A stretch of 64,000 nt of DNA from Chitinophagales bacterium (GTDB lineage Bacteria; Bacteroidota; Bacteroidia; Chitinophagales; Chitinophagaceae), in contig JAIXKI010000002.1 in the NCBI GenBank assembly GCA_026936105.1, forward strand, positions 387,556 to 451,555. Direction: 5' to 3'. The notes under the pieces are model-generated. The model ran no database searches. It was not told the origin of the DNA and saw nothing but the letters and a program-made list of their open reading frames with translations. The position numbers were made by a program, and so were the translations under genes. Positions 18,294 to 27,430 of this stretch are shown one piece after another. Position 1 is the stretch's first letter. Each line of letters starts with the position of its first letter.

Positions 18294-18557
18294 ATGAATA
18301 TTATTTTCAAAGCGCTGAATGATCCTACCCGGAGAAAGATCCTGGAATTGCTGAAAGAGAAAGATATGACTGCCGGTGAAATAGCAGATCGGTTTCAAAT
18401 CTCGTGGCCCAGCATTTCACATCACCTTGACCTGTTGAAACAGGCAAACCTGGTGATGACAGAAAAAGAAGGTCAGTATATTTATTACTCTTTGAATACA
18501 ACCGTTGTTGATGAGATCATGAAGTGGCTGATGCAATTCAAATCCAAAAAGAAATAG
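18294..18557 (+). CDS. ArsR-family repressor, SdpR-like
   Basis: An 87-residue winged-helix regulator. ALNDPTRRKILELLKEKDMTAGEIA is the classic ArsR start, then the recognition helix in ISWPSISHHLDLL, and a wing (EKEGQYIYYSLN). There are no cysteine metal ligands, so it is not a metal sensor. With the following SdpI-like gene only 2 bp away, it matches SdpR of Bacillus, an autorepressor that is relieved by the SdpI membrane protein. The palindrome just upstream is the likely operator. Confidence 0.88.
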   Translation: MNIIFKALNDPTRRKILELLKEKDMTAGEIADRFQISWPSISHHLDLLKQANLVMTEKEGQYIYYSLNTTVVDEIMKWLMQFKSKKK

Positions 18558-18559
18558 TC

Positions 18560-19228
18560 ATGAAATACCCGAAAATCCTTCAGTGGACATTTGTTCTTGT
18601 TTTAGTTAGCCTTCCCTGGATCTACCTGGCAGCCATCTGGGAAAAACTTCCCGAAACTATTCCGACTCACTTTGGCCCATCCGGAGCCCCTGATAAATTT
18701 GGTGACAAAAACAAACTGATCTTTATAAATGCTTTGCTCACCGGCTCGTTACTGGTCGTATATCTTATAGTGACCAACATATCAAAGCTGGATCCCAAGA
18801 GATATGCCCTGAAGCAACAGCCTGTTTTCAATAAAATTGGAATTGCTGTCGTTTTGTTCCTGGTATGCGTCAACCTCTTTGTTTTGAACTGGACCATTCA
18901 GCAACATGTTGTCGGGTTAAAAGTATTCCTCATTCTTTTCGGGATTTTATTTGCCTACATGGGGAATATTATGCATTCGATAAAGCCCAACTATTTTGCC
19001 GGCATTCGATTGCCCTGGACGCTGGAAAGTGAAGCGAACTGGAAAGCAACACACCGTTTTGCAAGTAAGATCTGGTTTGCAGGCGGTATTCTGATTGCCT
19101 TGTTGGCAATTTTTATTGAACCTACAGTCATGCTCTTTATAATGATAGGTTGCATTTTTATTATGGTTCTCATTCCTGCTGTCTATTCATACCGTTATTT
19201 TAAAAAGGAAAAATCCGGGCAGGCATAA
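18560..19228 (+). CDS. SdpI/DUF1648-family membrane protein
   Basis: 222 residues with about six hydrophobic segments. I chose the ATG at 18560, two bases after the regulator stop; a longer frame would overlap the regulator. The N-terminal loop IPTHFGPSGAPDKFGDK is the DUF1648 signature (IPxHFxxxGxxD). A second SdpI domain follows with a GIRLPWTLESEANWKATHRFA segment, the typical hallmark. In Bacillus SdpI gives immunity to the toxin SdpC and sequesters SdpR. No toxin gene is seen nearby, so here it may be a general stress or signalling membrane protein. Confidence 0.87.
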   Translation: MKYPKILQWTFVLVLVSLPWIYLAAIWEKLPETIPTHFGPSGAPDKFGDKNKLIFINALLTGSLLVVYLIVTNISKLDPKRYALKQQPVFNKIGIAVVLFLVCVNLFVLNWTIQQHVVGLKVFLILFGILFAYMGNIMHSIKPNYFAGIRLPWTLESEANWKATHRFASKIWFAGGILIALLAIFIEPTVMLFIMIGCIFIMVLIPAVYSYRYFKKEKSGQA

Positions 19229-19265
19229 TAATGGTAAATTGCTTTCCGGTAATTAACGAAACGGA

Positions 19266-19877
19266 ATGAACTATCTGGCCCATGCATATCTCTCCTTTAA
19301 TCATCCTCAGATACTCGTTGGAAACCTGATCAGTGATTTTGTGAAAGGGAAAAAGAAAACTGAATTTTCTTCCGCCATACAAAAAGGAATTGAACTTCAT
19401 CGTTCCATTGATCAGTACACCGACTCACACCCTGCCACCAAAGAAGCGAAACAGGTTTTCCGCGAAGTATACCGTTTGTATTCCGGAGCTTTTGTAGATG
19501 TGGTGTATGATCATTTCCTCGCCAATGATGAGAATGAGTTCAGCGAATCATCATTATTAGAATTTACCCGCCGGGTCTATCAGACCATGGAGGGCTGTCT
19601 TGATCAGGTGCCTCCGCCATTTGCAAGAATGTTTTATTATATGAAAAAAGAAAACTGGCTTTTTCATTACCGCTCTGTTTGGGGTATGGAAAAAAGTTTT
19701 GGCGGACTAGTGCGCCGGGCAGCTTATCTTACTGAAAGTGAAACTGCCTGTAAATTATTTGAAACACACTATCAACTTTTAGGCGATTGTTATCGTCAGT
19801 TCTGGAAAGATATGAAGCCATTTGCCTTTAGCATTTTCAATTCCTTGTTAAACCCGGCTGATGGCAGGGATTCTTAG
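19266..19877 (+). CDS. acpH: ACP phosphodiesterase (AcpH family)
   Basis: 203 residues. The family removes 4'-phosphopantetheine from holo-acyl carrier protein. It begins MNYLAHAYLS, followed by NLISDFVKG, HRSIDQYTDSHP and DVVYDHFLAND; these His/Asp motifs are the predicted metal-binding, HD-like active site. Length matches. It follows the SdpI-like gene after 37 bp on the same strand, but a functional tie is not evident. Confidence 0.85.
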   Translation: MNYLAHAYLSFNHPQILVGNLISDFVKGKKKTEFSSAIQKGIELHRSIDQYTDSHPATKEAKQVFREVYRLYSGAFVDVVYDHFLANDENEFSESSLLEFTRRVYQTMEGCLDQVPPPFARMFYYMKKENWLFHYRSVWGMEKSFGGLVRRAAYLTESETACKLFETHYQLLGDCYRQFWKDMKPFAFSIFNSLLNPADGRDS

Positions 19878-19900
19878 TAAAGGCTAATGACCAAATAATT

Positions 19901-19908
19901 TACATTTG
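19901..19908 (+). promoter_or_regulatory. Candidate -7 element of the DUF2911 pair
   Basis: TACATTTG matches TAnnTTTG, 14 bp before the ATG at 19923. It sits in a small palindrome (TTTACATTTGTAAA). No TTG is found at the usual spacing. Confidence 0.45.
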
Positions 19909-19922
19909 TAAACATTCTTATT

Positions 19923-20492
19923 ATGAAGAAGTACTTTTTTTTCTTAATGCTGTTTGTATTAGCTACAGGCTATGTTTTTGCACAGCAGGAACAGTCCATC
20001 CCTCCTTTGGATAAATCACCGATGGACATGAGTTATTTCCCGAACAACTATCCGCTTCAGAAAATTCAGGGAAAAGCTACGGAGCCCCTGCTGGCAAGGG
20101 TCATTTACAGCCGTCCGCAAAAGAGTGGCCGCGTTATCTTTGGAGACCTTGTGGAATATGGGAAAGTGTGGAGGCTGGGAGCCAATGAAGCAACCGAGCT
20201 GGAACTCTTTAAACATGCACGGATAGGAGACAAGAAAATTCCCAAAGGCCGTTATACATTATATGCCATTCCTTATGAAAACAAATGGACGATAATAGTG
20301 AACAAAGAGACGGATGTATGGGGAGCTTTTAAGTATGATCCCAAAAAAGATATAGTCCGCGTAGATGTGCCGGTAGAGAAGATCAACGACATGGTGGATG
20401 CTTTTACCATGAGTTTTGAAAAAAGAACAGATGGCGCCAACCTGGTTATAGTCTGGGATAGAATAAAAGCTACCTTGCCTATTATTTTTTAA
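19923..20492 (+). CDS. Secreted DUF2911 protein 1
   Basis: 189 residues with a signal peptide cut near FAQQ. The DUF2911 domain is plain: SPMDMSYFP, then RVIYSRPQKSGRVIFGDL, WRLGANEATELELF and KKIPKGRYTLYAIP. The family is typical of Bacteroidota, exported, with no known activity. The next gene, only 9 bp downstream, encodes a second DUF2911 protein with the same motifs; the two arose by tandem duplication. Confidence 0.88.
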   Translation: MKKYFFFLMLFVLATGYVFAQQEQSIPPLDKSPMDMSYFPNNYPLQKIQGKATEPLLARVIYSRPQKSGRVIFGDLVEYGKVWRLGANEATELELFKHARIGDKKIPKGRYTLYAIPYENKWTIIVNKETDVWGAFKYDPKKDIVRVDVPVEKINDMVDAFTMSFEKRTDGANLVIVWDRIKATLPIIF

Positions 20493-20501
20493 AATCTTTT
20501 T

Positions 20502-21140
20502 ATGAAGCGAATTGATGGCTTGTTTTCTTTGGGTGTTGCTTTGTTTGTTTTGTGCAGTTGCAATTCCGGCAGCAATTCTTCTCCTTCCACTGATTCTTCA
20601 GGAAGAAAAGAAAATATCATTGTTCAGAAAGAACCTTTCCGCAATCCTTATGCACCCGTGGATATATCTCCCATGGATATGAGTTATTTCCCCGTGGATT
20701 ATCCTCAGCTCAAGATGACAGACAGCATTCACACTCCTCCTGTGATGAGGGTTATCTACAGCCGGCCTCATTTGCAGGGACGCACTTTATTTCATAACCT
20801 GTTGAAGTATGGGGAGCCCTGGAGGCTCGGAGCCAATGAGGCAACCGAGATCCAATTTTACAGGGATGTGAAGATTCAAAACAAAAAGATCCCTGCAGGC
20901 AGGTATATTTTATACTGCATCCCCGAAGAGCATGAATGGACCATTGTATTGAACAGTAATGTGGACACCTGGGGACTGAAGATAGACAGCACCAAAGATA
21001 TTGATCGTTTTCCGATCCCTGTTACCAACGGGAACAGGAAGGCCGAATATTTTACCATGGTGTTTGAAAAAACAAAAACCGGAGCTGAACTGCTGATGGC
21101 ATGGAGCGATCTTGTTGCCAGGCTGCCGATCGAATTTTAA
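20502..21140 (+). CDS. DUF2911 lipoprotein 2
   Basis: 212 residues. The signal peptide ends in a lipobox-like LCSC (Cys near 20), unlike its soluble-secreted paralogue. It is followed by a Ser-rich linker (NSGSNSSPSTDSS) and the DUF2911 core (SPMDMSYFPVDYP, RVIYSRPHLQGR, WRLGANEATEIQFY, KKIPAGRYILYCIP). So the pair consists of one soluble and one lipid-anchored copy, expressed together with a 9-bp gap. Function unknown. Confidence 0.86.
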   Translation: MKRIDGLFSLGVALFVLCSCNSGSNSSPSTDSSGRKENIIVQKEPFRNPYAPVDISPMDMSYFPVDYPQLKMTDSIHTPPVMRVIYSRPHLQGRTLFHNLLKYGEPWRLGANEATEIQFYRDVKIQNKKIPAGRYILYCIPEEHEWTIVLNSNVDTWGLKIDSTKDIDRFPIPVTNGNRKAEYFTMVFEKTKTGAELLMAWSDLVARLPIEF

Positions 21141-21191
21141 TTCTACCGATTTTATTTCTATCCGCACAGGATTATTTTGGATATTTACAGC

Positions 21192-23057
21192 ATGTGCGGT
21201 ATTGCCGGAATAATTTCTTCGGACCCGGATAAGGTCACTTCATTAAGATTAAAACAGATGACCGGTTCTTTGGCGCATCGCGGACCGGACGGAGAAGGAT
21301 TCTGGATCAATGATGATTCTACAGTTGGGTTGGGGCATCGCAGACTGTCCATCATTGACCTGAGTGACGCAGCATCGCAGCCGATGGCTTTTATGGGCCG
21401 CTATCATATCATTCACAATGGAGAAATTTATAATTACATCGAACTGAGATCCACTCTTCAGAGGTCCGGATACAAATTTTTTTCCCGGTCGGACACTGAA
21501 GTGATCGCAGCAGCATACGACCAATGGGAAGAAGATTGCGTGGATCATTTTGATGGCATGTTTGCTTTTACCATCTGGGATGAAAAAGAAAAAAAATTAT
21601 TTGCCGCAAGGGACCGTTTTGGCGAAAAACCATTCTTCTTTTATTCAGATGATGACCAATTCATTTTTGCCTCCGAGATGAAAGCATTGTGGGCTGCCGG
21701 TATTCCGCGGAAGGCCAATCTTAAAATGCTTTTCAATTTCATCACCATCGGGTATGTGGATAATCCCGGCCAGCCTGACGAAACTTTTTACGATCAGATA
21801 AAAAAACTGCCTCCTGCCTGCACTTTGAAATATGATCCTCCCGGCCAAAAGATCGAGGTTGAAAAATACTGGGATATAGATCTGAAGATTCAGAATAAAA
21901 AAATAACGGACCACGAGGCCATCGAACAATTTACCGATCTTTTTTCTGCTTCGGTAAGAAGAAGGCTCCGGAGTGATGTGATGACGGGAACATCTTTAAG
22001 CGGAGGCCTGGACAGTTCAACTGTAGTTGCATTCAGCCGGCATGAAGATTCTGCCACCAATAGCCATAAATGTTTCACGGCTGTTTTTCCAGGTTATGAG
22101 AAAGATGAATTTTCATTCTCCGATAAAATTGCAAAGCAGTTCAAACTTAAGCACCATACAGTTGCCATTGAGGCTAAAGACCTCATTCATCAGTTGGAGC
22201 AGTTGTTTTATCACCAGGAAGAACCTTTCGGCTCTGCAAGCATCCTGGCCCAGTTCAAAGTTTTTGAATCGGCAAAAGATAATGGGATCAAAGTATTATT
22301 GGATGGACAAGGAGCTGATGAAGTCCTGGCGGGTTATCATAAGTATTATAAATGGTATTGGCAGGAACTTTTTTTTAATAGAAGATTGCTCAGAAGCGGG
22401 GAATTGAAAGCCGCACGAACGAATAATGTGCAGGAACAATTCGGTTTCAAAAATATTTTTGCATCCTTGTTTCCGGATCTTGCCACCACGGTACTGGAAC
22501 ATCAATACCTGATCAATGCATTGGCACATAAAGATCTTACAAAAGAATTTGTCCAATTGCAAAGCAAGGAAGCATATTATGCCACTCCTGCCATTTCCAA
22601 CCTGAACGGAGCTTTATATTTTAATACCTGTACACATGGACTGGAAGAATTATTACGTTATGCCGATCGTAATGCAATGGCGCATGGCTGTGAAGTCCGC
22701 TTGCCTTTTTTAAACCATGAGTTGGTGGAGTTTCTGTTTTCTCTTCCTTCCTCGTTTAAGATCAGGAAGGGGTGGACCAAATGGCTGCTCCGGGAAACCA
22801 TGAAAGGTGAATTGCCTGCTGAAATAGTATGGCGAAAAGATAAGATCGGTTTTGAACCACCGCAAAAAAAATGGATGGCAGATCCTGCGGTACAGGAACG
22901 GATCATCAGTGCCAGGAAGAAATTGGTTGATGAAAAGATCCTGAAACCCGAAGTGTTACTTAAAAAGATCCAACCTGCTTCTGCGATCGGAGCAGACAGT
23001 TATGACTGGAGGTATCTCACTGCTTCTATGTGTCTTGGTAAATCAACCTTTATCTGA
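21192..23057 (+). CDS. asnB: Asparagine synthase (glutamine-hydrolysing)
   Basis: 621 residues. It makes asparagine from aspartate, ATP and glutamine. I start at ATG 21192 because the protein must begin MCGIAGII: Cys2 becomes the N-terminal nucleophile of the class II glutaminase domain (to about 210), seen with HRGPDGEG and FNGEIYN-like IHNGEIYNY. The synthetase domain follows with the PPi loop SLSGGLDSSTV near 255-265. Longer than E. coli AsnB (554), like the AsnB forms of exopolysaccharide or general clusters. The 3' end overlaps the convergent XRE gene by 15 bp. Confidence 0.93.
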   Translation: MCGIAGIISSDPDKVTSLRLKQMTGSLAHRGPDGEGFWINDDSTVGLGHRRLSIIDLSDAASQPMAFMGRYHIIHNGEIYNYIELRSTLQRSGYKFFSRSDTEVIAAAYDQWEEDCVDHFDGMFAFTIWDEKEKKLFAARDRFGEKPFFFYSDDDQFIFASEMKALWAAGIPRKANLKMLFNFITIGYVDNPGQPDETFYDQIKKLPPACTLKYDPPGQKIEVEKYWDIDLKIQNKKITDHEAIEQFTDLFSASVRRRLRSDVMTGTSLSGGLDSSTVVAFSRHEDSATNSHKCFTAVFPGYEKDEFSFSDKIAKQFKLKHHTVAIEAKDLIHQLEQLFYHQEEPFGSASILAQFKVFESAKDNGIKVLLDGQGADEVLAGYHKYYKWYWQELFFNRRLLRSGELKAARTNNVQEQFGFKNIFASLFPDLATTVLEHQYLINALAHKDLTKEFVQLQSKEAYYATPAISNLNGALYFNTCTHGLEELLRYADRNAMAHGCEVRLPFLNHELVEFLFSLPSSFKIRKGWTKWLLRETMKGELPAEIVWRKDKIGFEPPQKKWMADPAVQERIISARKKLVDEKILKPEVLLKKIQPASAIGADSYDWRYLTASMCLGKSTFI

Positions 23058-23249
23058 AGCTTCCAAACGGAAAATATCTTCAACCTTTTTTCCAAGAGCT
23101 TTTGAAAGCTTTAAAGCCAGTACTACTGACGGAATATACTTATTAATCTCAATGGAAAAAATTGTTTGACGGGAAACACCCACTAAATCTGCTAATTGAA
23201 CCTGGGTAAGCTCTTTTTTAAGACGTTCTTCTCTTACAATATTTTTCAT
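23043..23249 (-). CDS. XRE/Cro-CI-type transcriptional regulator, 68 aa
   Basis: A single helix-turn-helix domain: ERLKKELTQVQLADLVGVSRQTIFSIEINKYIPSVVLALKLSKAL, as in YozG/compact XRE proteins. It overlaps the start-proximal membrane-protein gene by 4 bp (ATGA), which implies translational coupling, and overlaps asnB convergently by 15 bp. Such short XRE proteins paired with a small membrane protein are common; the membrane partner may control the regulator. Confidence 0.88.
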   Translation of the reverse strand: MKNIVREERLKKELTQVQLADLVGVSRQTIFSIEINKYIPSVVLALKLSKALGKKVEDIFRLEASDKG

Positions 23250-23632
23250 TGCTTATACTTCACATGAAGAATATAATTGAAACGGGCAATAAAGGAAATC
23301 CAAAATAAAATGATAAAAAAGGCCAGAAAAAACATTAATCTGCTTTCACCCTTTTCGCCCATAATGAGAATAAACAGGAATCCTATTATTACTGCAATGA
23401 GTTGAATATAAGCAGCAAACTGGAAGCTATCCAGCCTTGTCCTTTGTACCATTTCGTCCTCTACTCGTTCTTTGGAAAATGTAATAAAAAATATTCCAGC
23501 CAGGAATGAAAAAAAACCAATTACTGCAGCTACTGCATTCACTATATTATATACAGTACTTACGTAGTTCAACTCCGGCTCACCAAAAAAATAGACAAGG
23601 ATTTTTTTTATATACCCCAATTGCATTAGCAT
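23246..23632 (-). CDS. Small membrane protein paired with XRE regulator
   Basis: 128 residues with three predicted transmembrane helices (about 33-52, 76-95, 103-122) and a charged loop between the first two (KERVEDEMVQRTRLDSFQ). Upstream ATG at 23632 or the in-frame ATG at 23626 could start it. Its stop codon overlaps the XRE start by 4 bp. No family recognised with certainty; the pairing with XRE is the main clue. Confidence 0.7.
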   Translation of the reverse strand: MLMQLGYIKKILVYFFGEPELNYVSTVYNIVNAVAAVIGFFSFLAGIFFITFSKERVEDEMVQRTRLDSFQFAAYIQLIAVIIGFLFILIMGEKGESRLMFFLAFFIILFWISFIARFNYILHVKYKQ

Positions 23633-23883
23633 TCACAAAGTAAAACCCAATGGAATCATAATGGCGCCAGGTCTTTTATAGCGGTGAGGAATAAAAAACT
23701 TCATGGCTCATTTAATTAACAAACCAAATGTTAAGTATACTTTACATATTTCAAAATTTTTTATTACTAAACCTTTATCTTTTTTTTTCAGATTCTGAAA
23801 CATTACTCTCTTCTGATCAATCTTAGAATATTCCATTCGCTTATATTCCTCATCTTTGTACCTCTGATCAATAAAAAACAATT

Positions 23884-25023
23884 ATGAAGCTTGCTACAAA
23901 ACTAATTCATGCCGGCGCAGAGCCCGACCCTTCCACCGGCGCCATCATGACGCCGGTTTATCAAACCTCAACTTATGTTCAGTCGGCTCCCGGGAAAAAT
24001 AAAGGCTATGATTATTCCCGTGCCGGAAACCCCACACGTACAGCTTTGGAAGAAGCGCTGGCCACTACGGAAAACGGAAAGTTTGGTTTGGCCTACAGCA
24101 GCGGTGTGGCCGCCACCGATACGGTGATCAAATTATTAAAGCCCGGCGATGAAGTGATCGCAGCAAGCGACATGTATGGCGGAACATACCGTTTGTTCTC
24201 CAAAGTGTTTGAAAAGTTTGGTATCCGGTTTCATTATATTGATATGACCAATCCGGAAAATGTCTCAAAGCATATAAATAGCAACACAAAACTGGTATGG
24301 ACGGAAACTCCGACCAATCCTTTGATGAATATCTGTGATATCGAAGCCATTGCTTCCATTGCCAAAAAACATAAGGTACTGATGGCAGTAGATAATACAT
24401 TTGCTTCTCCTTATTTACAAAACCCGCTCGATCTCGGCGCTGATATTGCCATGCATTCCGTTACCAAATATTTAGGAGGTCATAGCGATGTGATCATGGG
24501 ATGTCTTGTGATGAATGATGCAGACCTGAGAGAAAAATTATATTTCATCCAAAAAAGTTGCGGCGCTGTTCCCGGGCCGATGGATTGCTTTCTGGTATTG
24601 AGAGGGATCAAAACATTGCATGTACGCATGCAGCGTCATTGCGAAAACGGAGAAAAGGTCGCTCATTGGCTGCGCAGCAATCAGAAAGTCGGCAAAGTGT
24701 ATTGGCCGGGATTTAAAGATCATCCTAATCATGTTATTGCCAAAAAACAAATGCATGGGTTTGGCGGCATGTTAAGCTTTACGCTTAAGGATGACAGCGT
24801 GGAGAATGCTATGAGAGTTTTATCTTCCACAAAAATATTTTCACTGGCAGAAAGCCTGGGAGGAGTGGAATCACTCATCAACCACCCGGCAACAATGACA
24901 CATGCTTCCATTCCCAGAGAGGAGCGGATCAAAAATGGTCTGACCGATTCATTGATCCGTTTAAGCATTGGCATAGAAGACGCTGATGATTTGATCGGAG
25001 ATTTGAAACAGGCGATCGGATAA
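23884..25023 (+). CDS. Cystathionine gamma-synthase/lyase family PLP enzyme
   Basis: 379 residues, complete. Trans-sulfuration enzyme of the Cys/Met metabolism PLP family. YDYSRAGNPTR is the signature near the phosphate-binding site; SDMYGGTYRLF, AVDNTFASPYLQNP and the PLP lysine in HSVTKYLGGHSDV (Lys about 195) are all present. Either cystathionine gamma-synthase (metB), lyase (mccB) or a bifunctional form; sequence alone does not decide. A C-to-T-mismatched CATCTTTG lies 25 bp upstream as a possible -7 element. Confidence 0.92.
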   Translation: MKLATKLIHAGAEPDPSTGAIMTPVYQTSTYVQSAPGKNKGYDYSRAGNPTRTALEEALATTENGKFGLAYSSGVAATDTVIKLLKPGDEVIAASDMYGGTYRLFSKVFEKFGIRFHYIDMTNPENVSKHINSNTKLVWTETPTNPLMNICDIEAIASIAKKHKVLMAVDNTFASPYLQNPLDLGADIAMHSVTKYLGGHSDVIMGCLVMNDADLREKLYFIQKSCGAVPGPMDCFLVLRGIKTLHVRMQRHCENGEKVAHWLRSNQKVGKVYWPGFKDHPNHVIAKKQMHGFGGMLSFTLKDDSVENAMRVLSSTKIFSLAESLGGVESLINHPATMTHASIPREERIKNGLTDSLIRLSIGIEDADDLIGDLKQAIG

Positions 25024-25048
25024 TGCATCAATTTGAAAATGTGCTCCT

Positions 25049-25822
25049 GTGCAAACGAGAACTGCTCTGAAAGAATTTTTAGACAAAAAAGCAGCTGAAT
25101 ACAACCGGCCATCTTTCATCAAAGACGATCCTATTTCCATTCCGCATCTTTTCAAAAAAAAGCAGGATATAGAGATTGCCGGGTTTTTTGCAGCAATTTT
25201 TTCCTGGGGCAACCGCAGCACAATCATTAAAAAATCAAAGGAGCTGATGAGCCTGATGGACATGTCGCCCTATGAATTTTGCCTGAATCATGATCATAAC
25301 GAACTAAAAAGGCTTTTGCAATTCAAACACCGCACCTTCAACGCCACCGACCTTTTATATTTCATAGAATTTTTTCGATGGCATTATTCTCATTACGATA
25401 CACTTGAAACCGCATTTACCAGATGGATGAAGAACACTGATCCGACAACAGAAAATGCCCTTACAGGCTTTCACCATTATTTTTTTTCTTTGGAAAACAT
25501 ACCTGAAAGAACCAGAAAACATATTGCCACACCGGAACGGAATTCATCCTGCAAAAGATTGAACATGTTTCTTCGCTGGATGGTGCGGAAAGATAAGAAC
25601 GGAGTGGACTTCGGGATCTGGAAAAATATTTTGCCTGCACAACTCGTTTGCCCGCTGGATCTGCATGTAGTAAGAGTGGCGAAAAGACTGGGCATCTTAA
25701 AAAGAAAACCGCCCGATTGGAAAGCTGCATTGGAACTCACCTCCTTTCTCCGTACTTTAGATAAAAATGACCCGGTAAAATATGATTTTGCTTTATTCGG
25801 GTCGGGAATCATACCCGGCTGA
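25049..25822 (+). CDS. TIGR02757/DUF2400 family protein
   Basis: 257 residues. The family signature is clear: YNRPSFIKDDPISIPHLF near the start, GFFAAIFSWGNRSTII, and a DLHVVRVAKRLGIL segment. The start is a GTG at 25049-25051: the frame is closed by a TGA 15 nt upstream and no ATG lies near. The family is widespread in Bacteroidota and spirochaetes, helical, and of unknown function; it resembles helix-hairpin DNA-repair folds (HhH) in its C-terminal part, a guess only. It is 25 bp after the PLP enzyme. Confidence 0.8.
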   Translation: MQTRTALKEFLDKKAAEYNRPSFIKDDPISIPHLFKKKQDIEIAGFFAAIFSWGNRSTIIKKSKELMSLMDMSPYEFCLNHDHNELKRLLQFKHRTFNATDLLYFIEFFRWHYSHYDTLETAFTRWMKNTDPTTENALTGFHHYFFSLENIPERTRKHIATPERNSSCKRLNMFLRWMVRKDKNGVDFGIWKNILPAQLVCPLDLHVVRVAKRLGILKRKPPDWKAALELTSFLRTLDKNDPVKYDFALFGSGIIPG

Positions 25823-25845
25823 CCGGACGGGCAGAAAAAAATTTA

Positions 25846-26169
25846 ATGAATAATTCCGCACTGATAAGATCACTGAATAAAGACATGGCTATTGAATTGC
25901 CGGAAAAAATTACACTGGAAGAAATAAAAAGAATCCTTGGTACCAGGATAAATGATTTGATCCGGACTGACTTTAATAAACTGGTTTATCTGCTGTACCG
26001 TATTGATGTCAGTGAGTCTAAATTAAAATATTTACTGAAAACAACTGCCGGTGAAGATGCAGGTGATATAATTGCAGCGCTGATCATTGAGCGGCAATTG
26101 ATGAAAATAAGATCACGAAAAGAATTTAAACATCCCGATACCAATATTCCCGACGAAGACAAATGGTGA
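25846..26169 (+). CDS. Conserved hypothetical protein, 107 aa
   Basis: Small soluble protein, mostly helical, with no known domain. It includes ITLEEIKRILGTRINDLI and IDVSESKLKYLLK, resembling short conserved proteins adjacent to TIGR02757 genes. It starts at ATG 25846, 23 bp after the TIGR02757 stop, so likely in the same operon. Confidence 0.65.
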   Translation: MNNSALIRSLNKDMAIELPEKITLEEIKRILGTRINDLIRTDFNKLVYLLYRIDVSESKLKYLLKTTAGEDAGDIIAALIIERQLMKIRSRKEFKHPDTNIPDEDKW

Positions 26170-26194
26170 CCCTGTTTTATCGGGAAAACAAAAT

Positions 26195-26202
26195 TACCTT
26201 TG
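26195..26202 (+). promoter_or_regulatory. Candidate -7 element of the GNAT-like gene
   Basis: TACCTTTG is a perfect TAnnTTTG, 22 bp before the ATG at 26225. The triplet at the expected -33 spacing is CTG rather than TTG. Confidence 0.5.
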
Positions 26203-26224
26203 CACATTACAGTAAAGTTACCCC

Positions 26225-27349
26225 ATGCATGTTATTGAAGTAACTGAAAACAGAACGGCAAGAAAGTTCCTGGCGTTGCCCCGCAAAATTTACCGCGACG
26301 ACCCGAACTGGATCTGTCCTTTGGATAATGACATTGAATCCATATTTAATCCCCGTCATAATCATTTTTTTTCCAATGGAGAATGTGTGCGATGGATCCT
26401 GGAGCAAAAGGGTGAAGTATGCGGCCGTATTGCCGCCTTTGTCAATCGTAATAAAGCATTTAAAAGTTCAGTTCCCACAGGAGGAATTGGTTTTTTTGAA
26501 TGTATCAATAACAGGGAAGCGGCATTCATGTTGTTTGATACAGCTAAACAATGGCTGAAAGAAAAAGGAATGAAAGCAGCGGAGGCCCCTGTAAACTTTG
26601 GCGAAAATGACAGGTATTGGGGTTTGCTGGTGGAAGGCTTTAAACCGCCGAGTATCGGCATGAACTACAATCCGCCGTATTATATTGATCTTTTTGAATC
26701 GTATGGTTTCACCAAACTCTATGACCAGTACACCAATATTTTAAATGCCACCGTGCCATTACCTGATCGTTTTATCCGCATTGCGGAATGGGTGATGCAA
26801 AAGCCGGGTTATTCATTCTGTCATTTCGATAAAAAACATTACAGCAGGTTCGCTAATGATTTTATGGAAATTTACAATGATGGCTGGAGTGATTTTGAAA
26901 ATTTTTCCCCGATAAGTATTCAAACGATCCGGGATTCATTTTCCCAAATGAAACCTGTTATTGATGAAAAAATAATCTGGTTTGCATATTACAATCAAGA
27001 TCCGGCAGCTTTTATCCTGTGCCTTCCCGACATCAATAGAACAATGAAACACCTGAATGGTAAAATGAATTTATGGGGCAAATTGAAGTTTTTGTGGTAC
27101 AAAAAGACAACGAAGGTCAAACGCATCCGGATCATCGCAATGGGCTGTAAGAAAAAATACCAGAACCACGGATTGGAGTCAGCTCTGATCAGATGTTTGC
27201 AAAAAGAAGTGTTGCCCCGGAATACCATTACCGAAGTGGAATTAGCCTGGGTGGCCGACTGGAATAAAAGAATGATCTCCCTGCATCAGGCCACAGGCGC
27301 CGTAAGAGACAAGACACACCGCACTTATAAATATGTATTTGAGCATTGA
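26225..27349 (+). CDS. GNAT-fold acyltransferase-like protein, YghO-type
   Basis: 374 residues, soluble. The N-terminus contains FLALPRKIYRDDPNWICPL, the recurring signature of a large family of about 370-390 residues related to GNAT N-acetyltransferases (YghO-like). A CGRIAAFVNRN strand and a GFFECINNREAAFMLFDTA segment match the N-terminal acetyl-CoA fold, and a second GNAT-like half follows around 220-374. Substrate unknown. Isolated gene with a candidate promoter. Confidence 0.7.
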   Translation: MHVIEVTENRTARKFLALPRKIYRDDPNWICPLDNDIESIFNPRHNHFFSNGECVRWILEQKGEVCGRIAAFVNRNKAFKSSVPTGGIGFFECINNREAAFMLFDTAKQWLKEKGMKAAEAPVNFGENDRYWGLLVEGFKPPSIGMNYNPPYYIDLFESYGFTKLYDQYTNILNATVPLPDRFIRIAEWVMQKPGYSFCHFDKKHYSRFANDFMEIYNDGWSDFENFSPISIQTIRDSFSQMKPVIDEKIIWFAYYNQDPAAFILCLPDINRTMKHLNGKMNLWGKLKFLWYKKTTKVKRIRIIAMGCKKKYQNHGLESALIRCLQKEVLPRNTITEVELAWVADWNKRMISLHQATGAVRDKTHRTYKYVFEH

Positions 27350-27430
27350 AATGGGAAATCAGGGAACTACTTATTGACTACTACCCGGAAATATTACAAC
27401 CATAATCAAACTATCGGGCAATCGGGCCAT

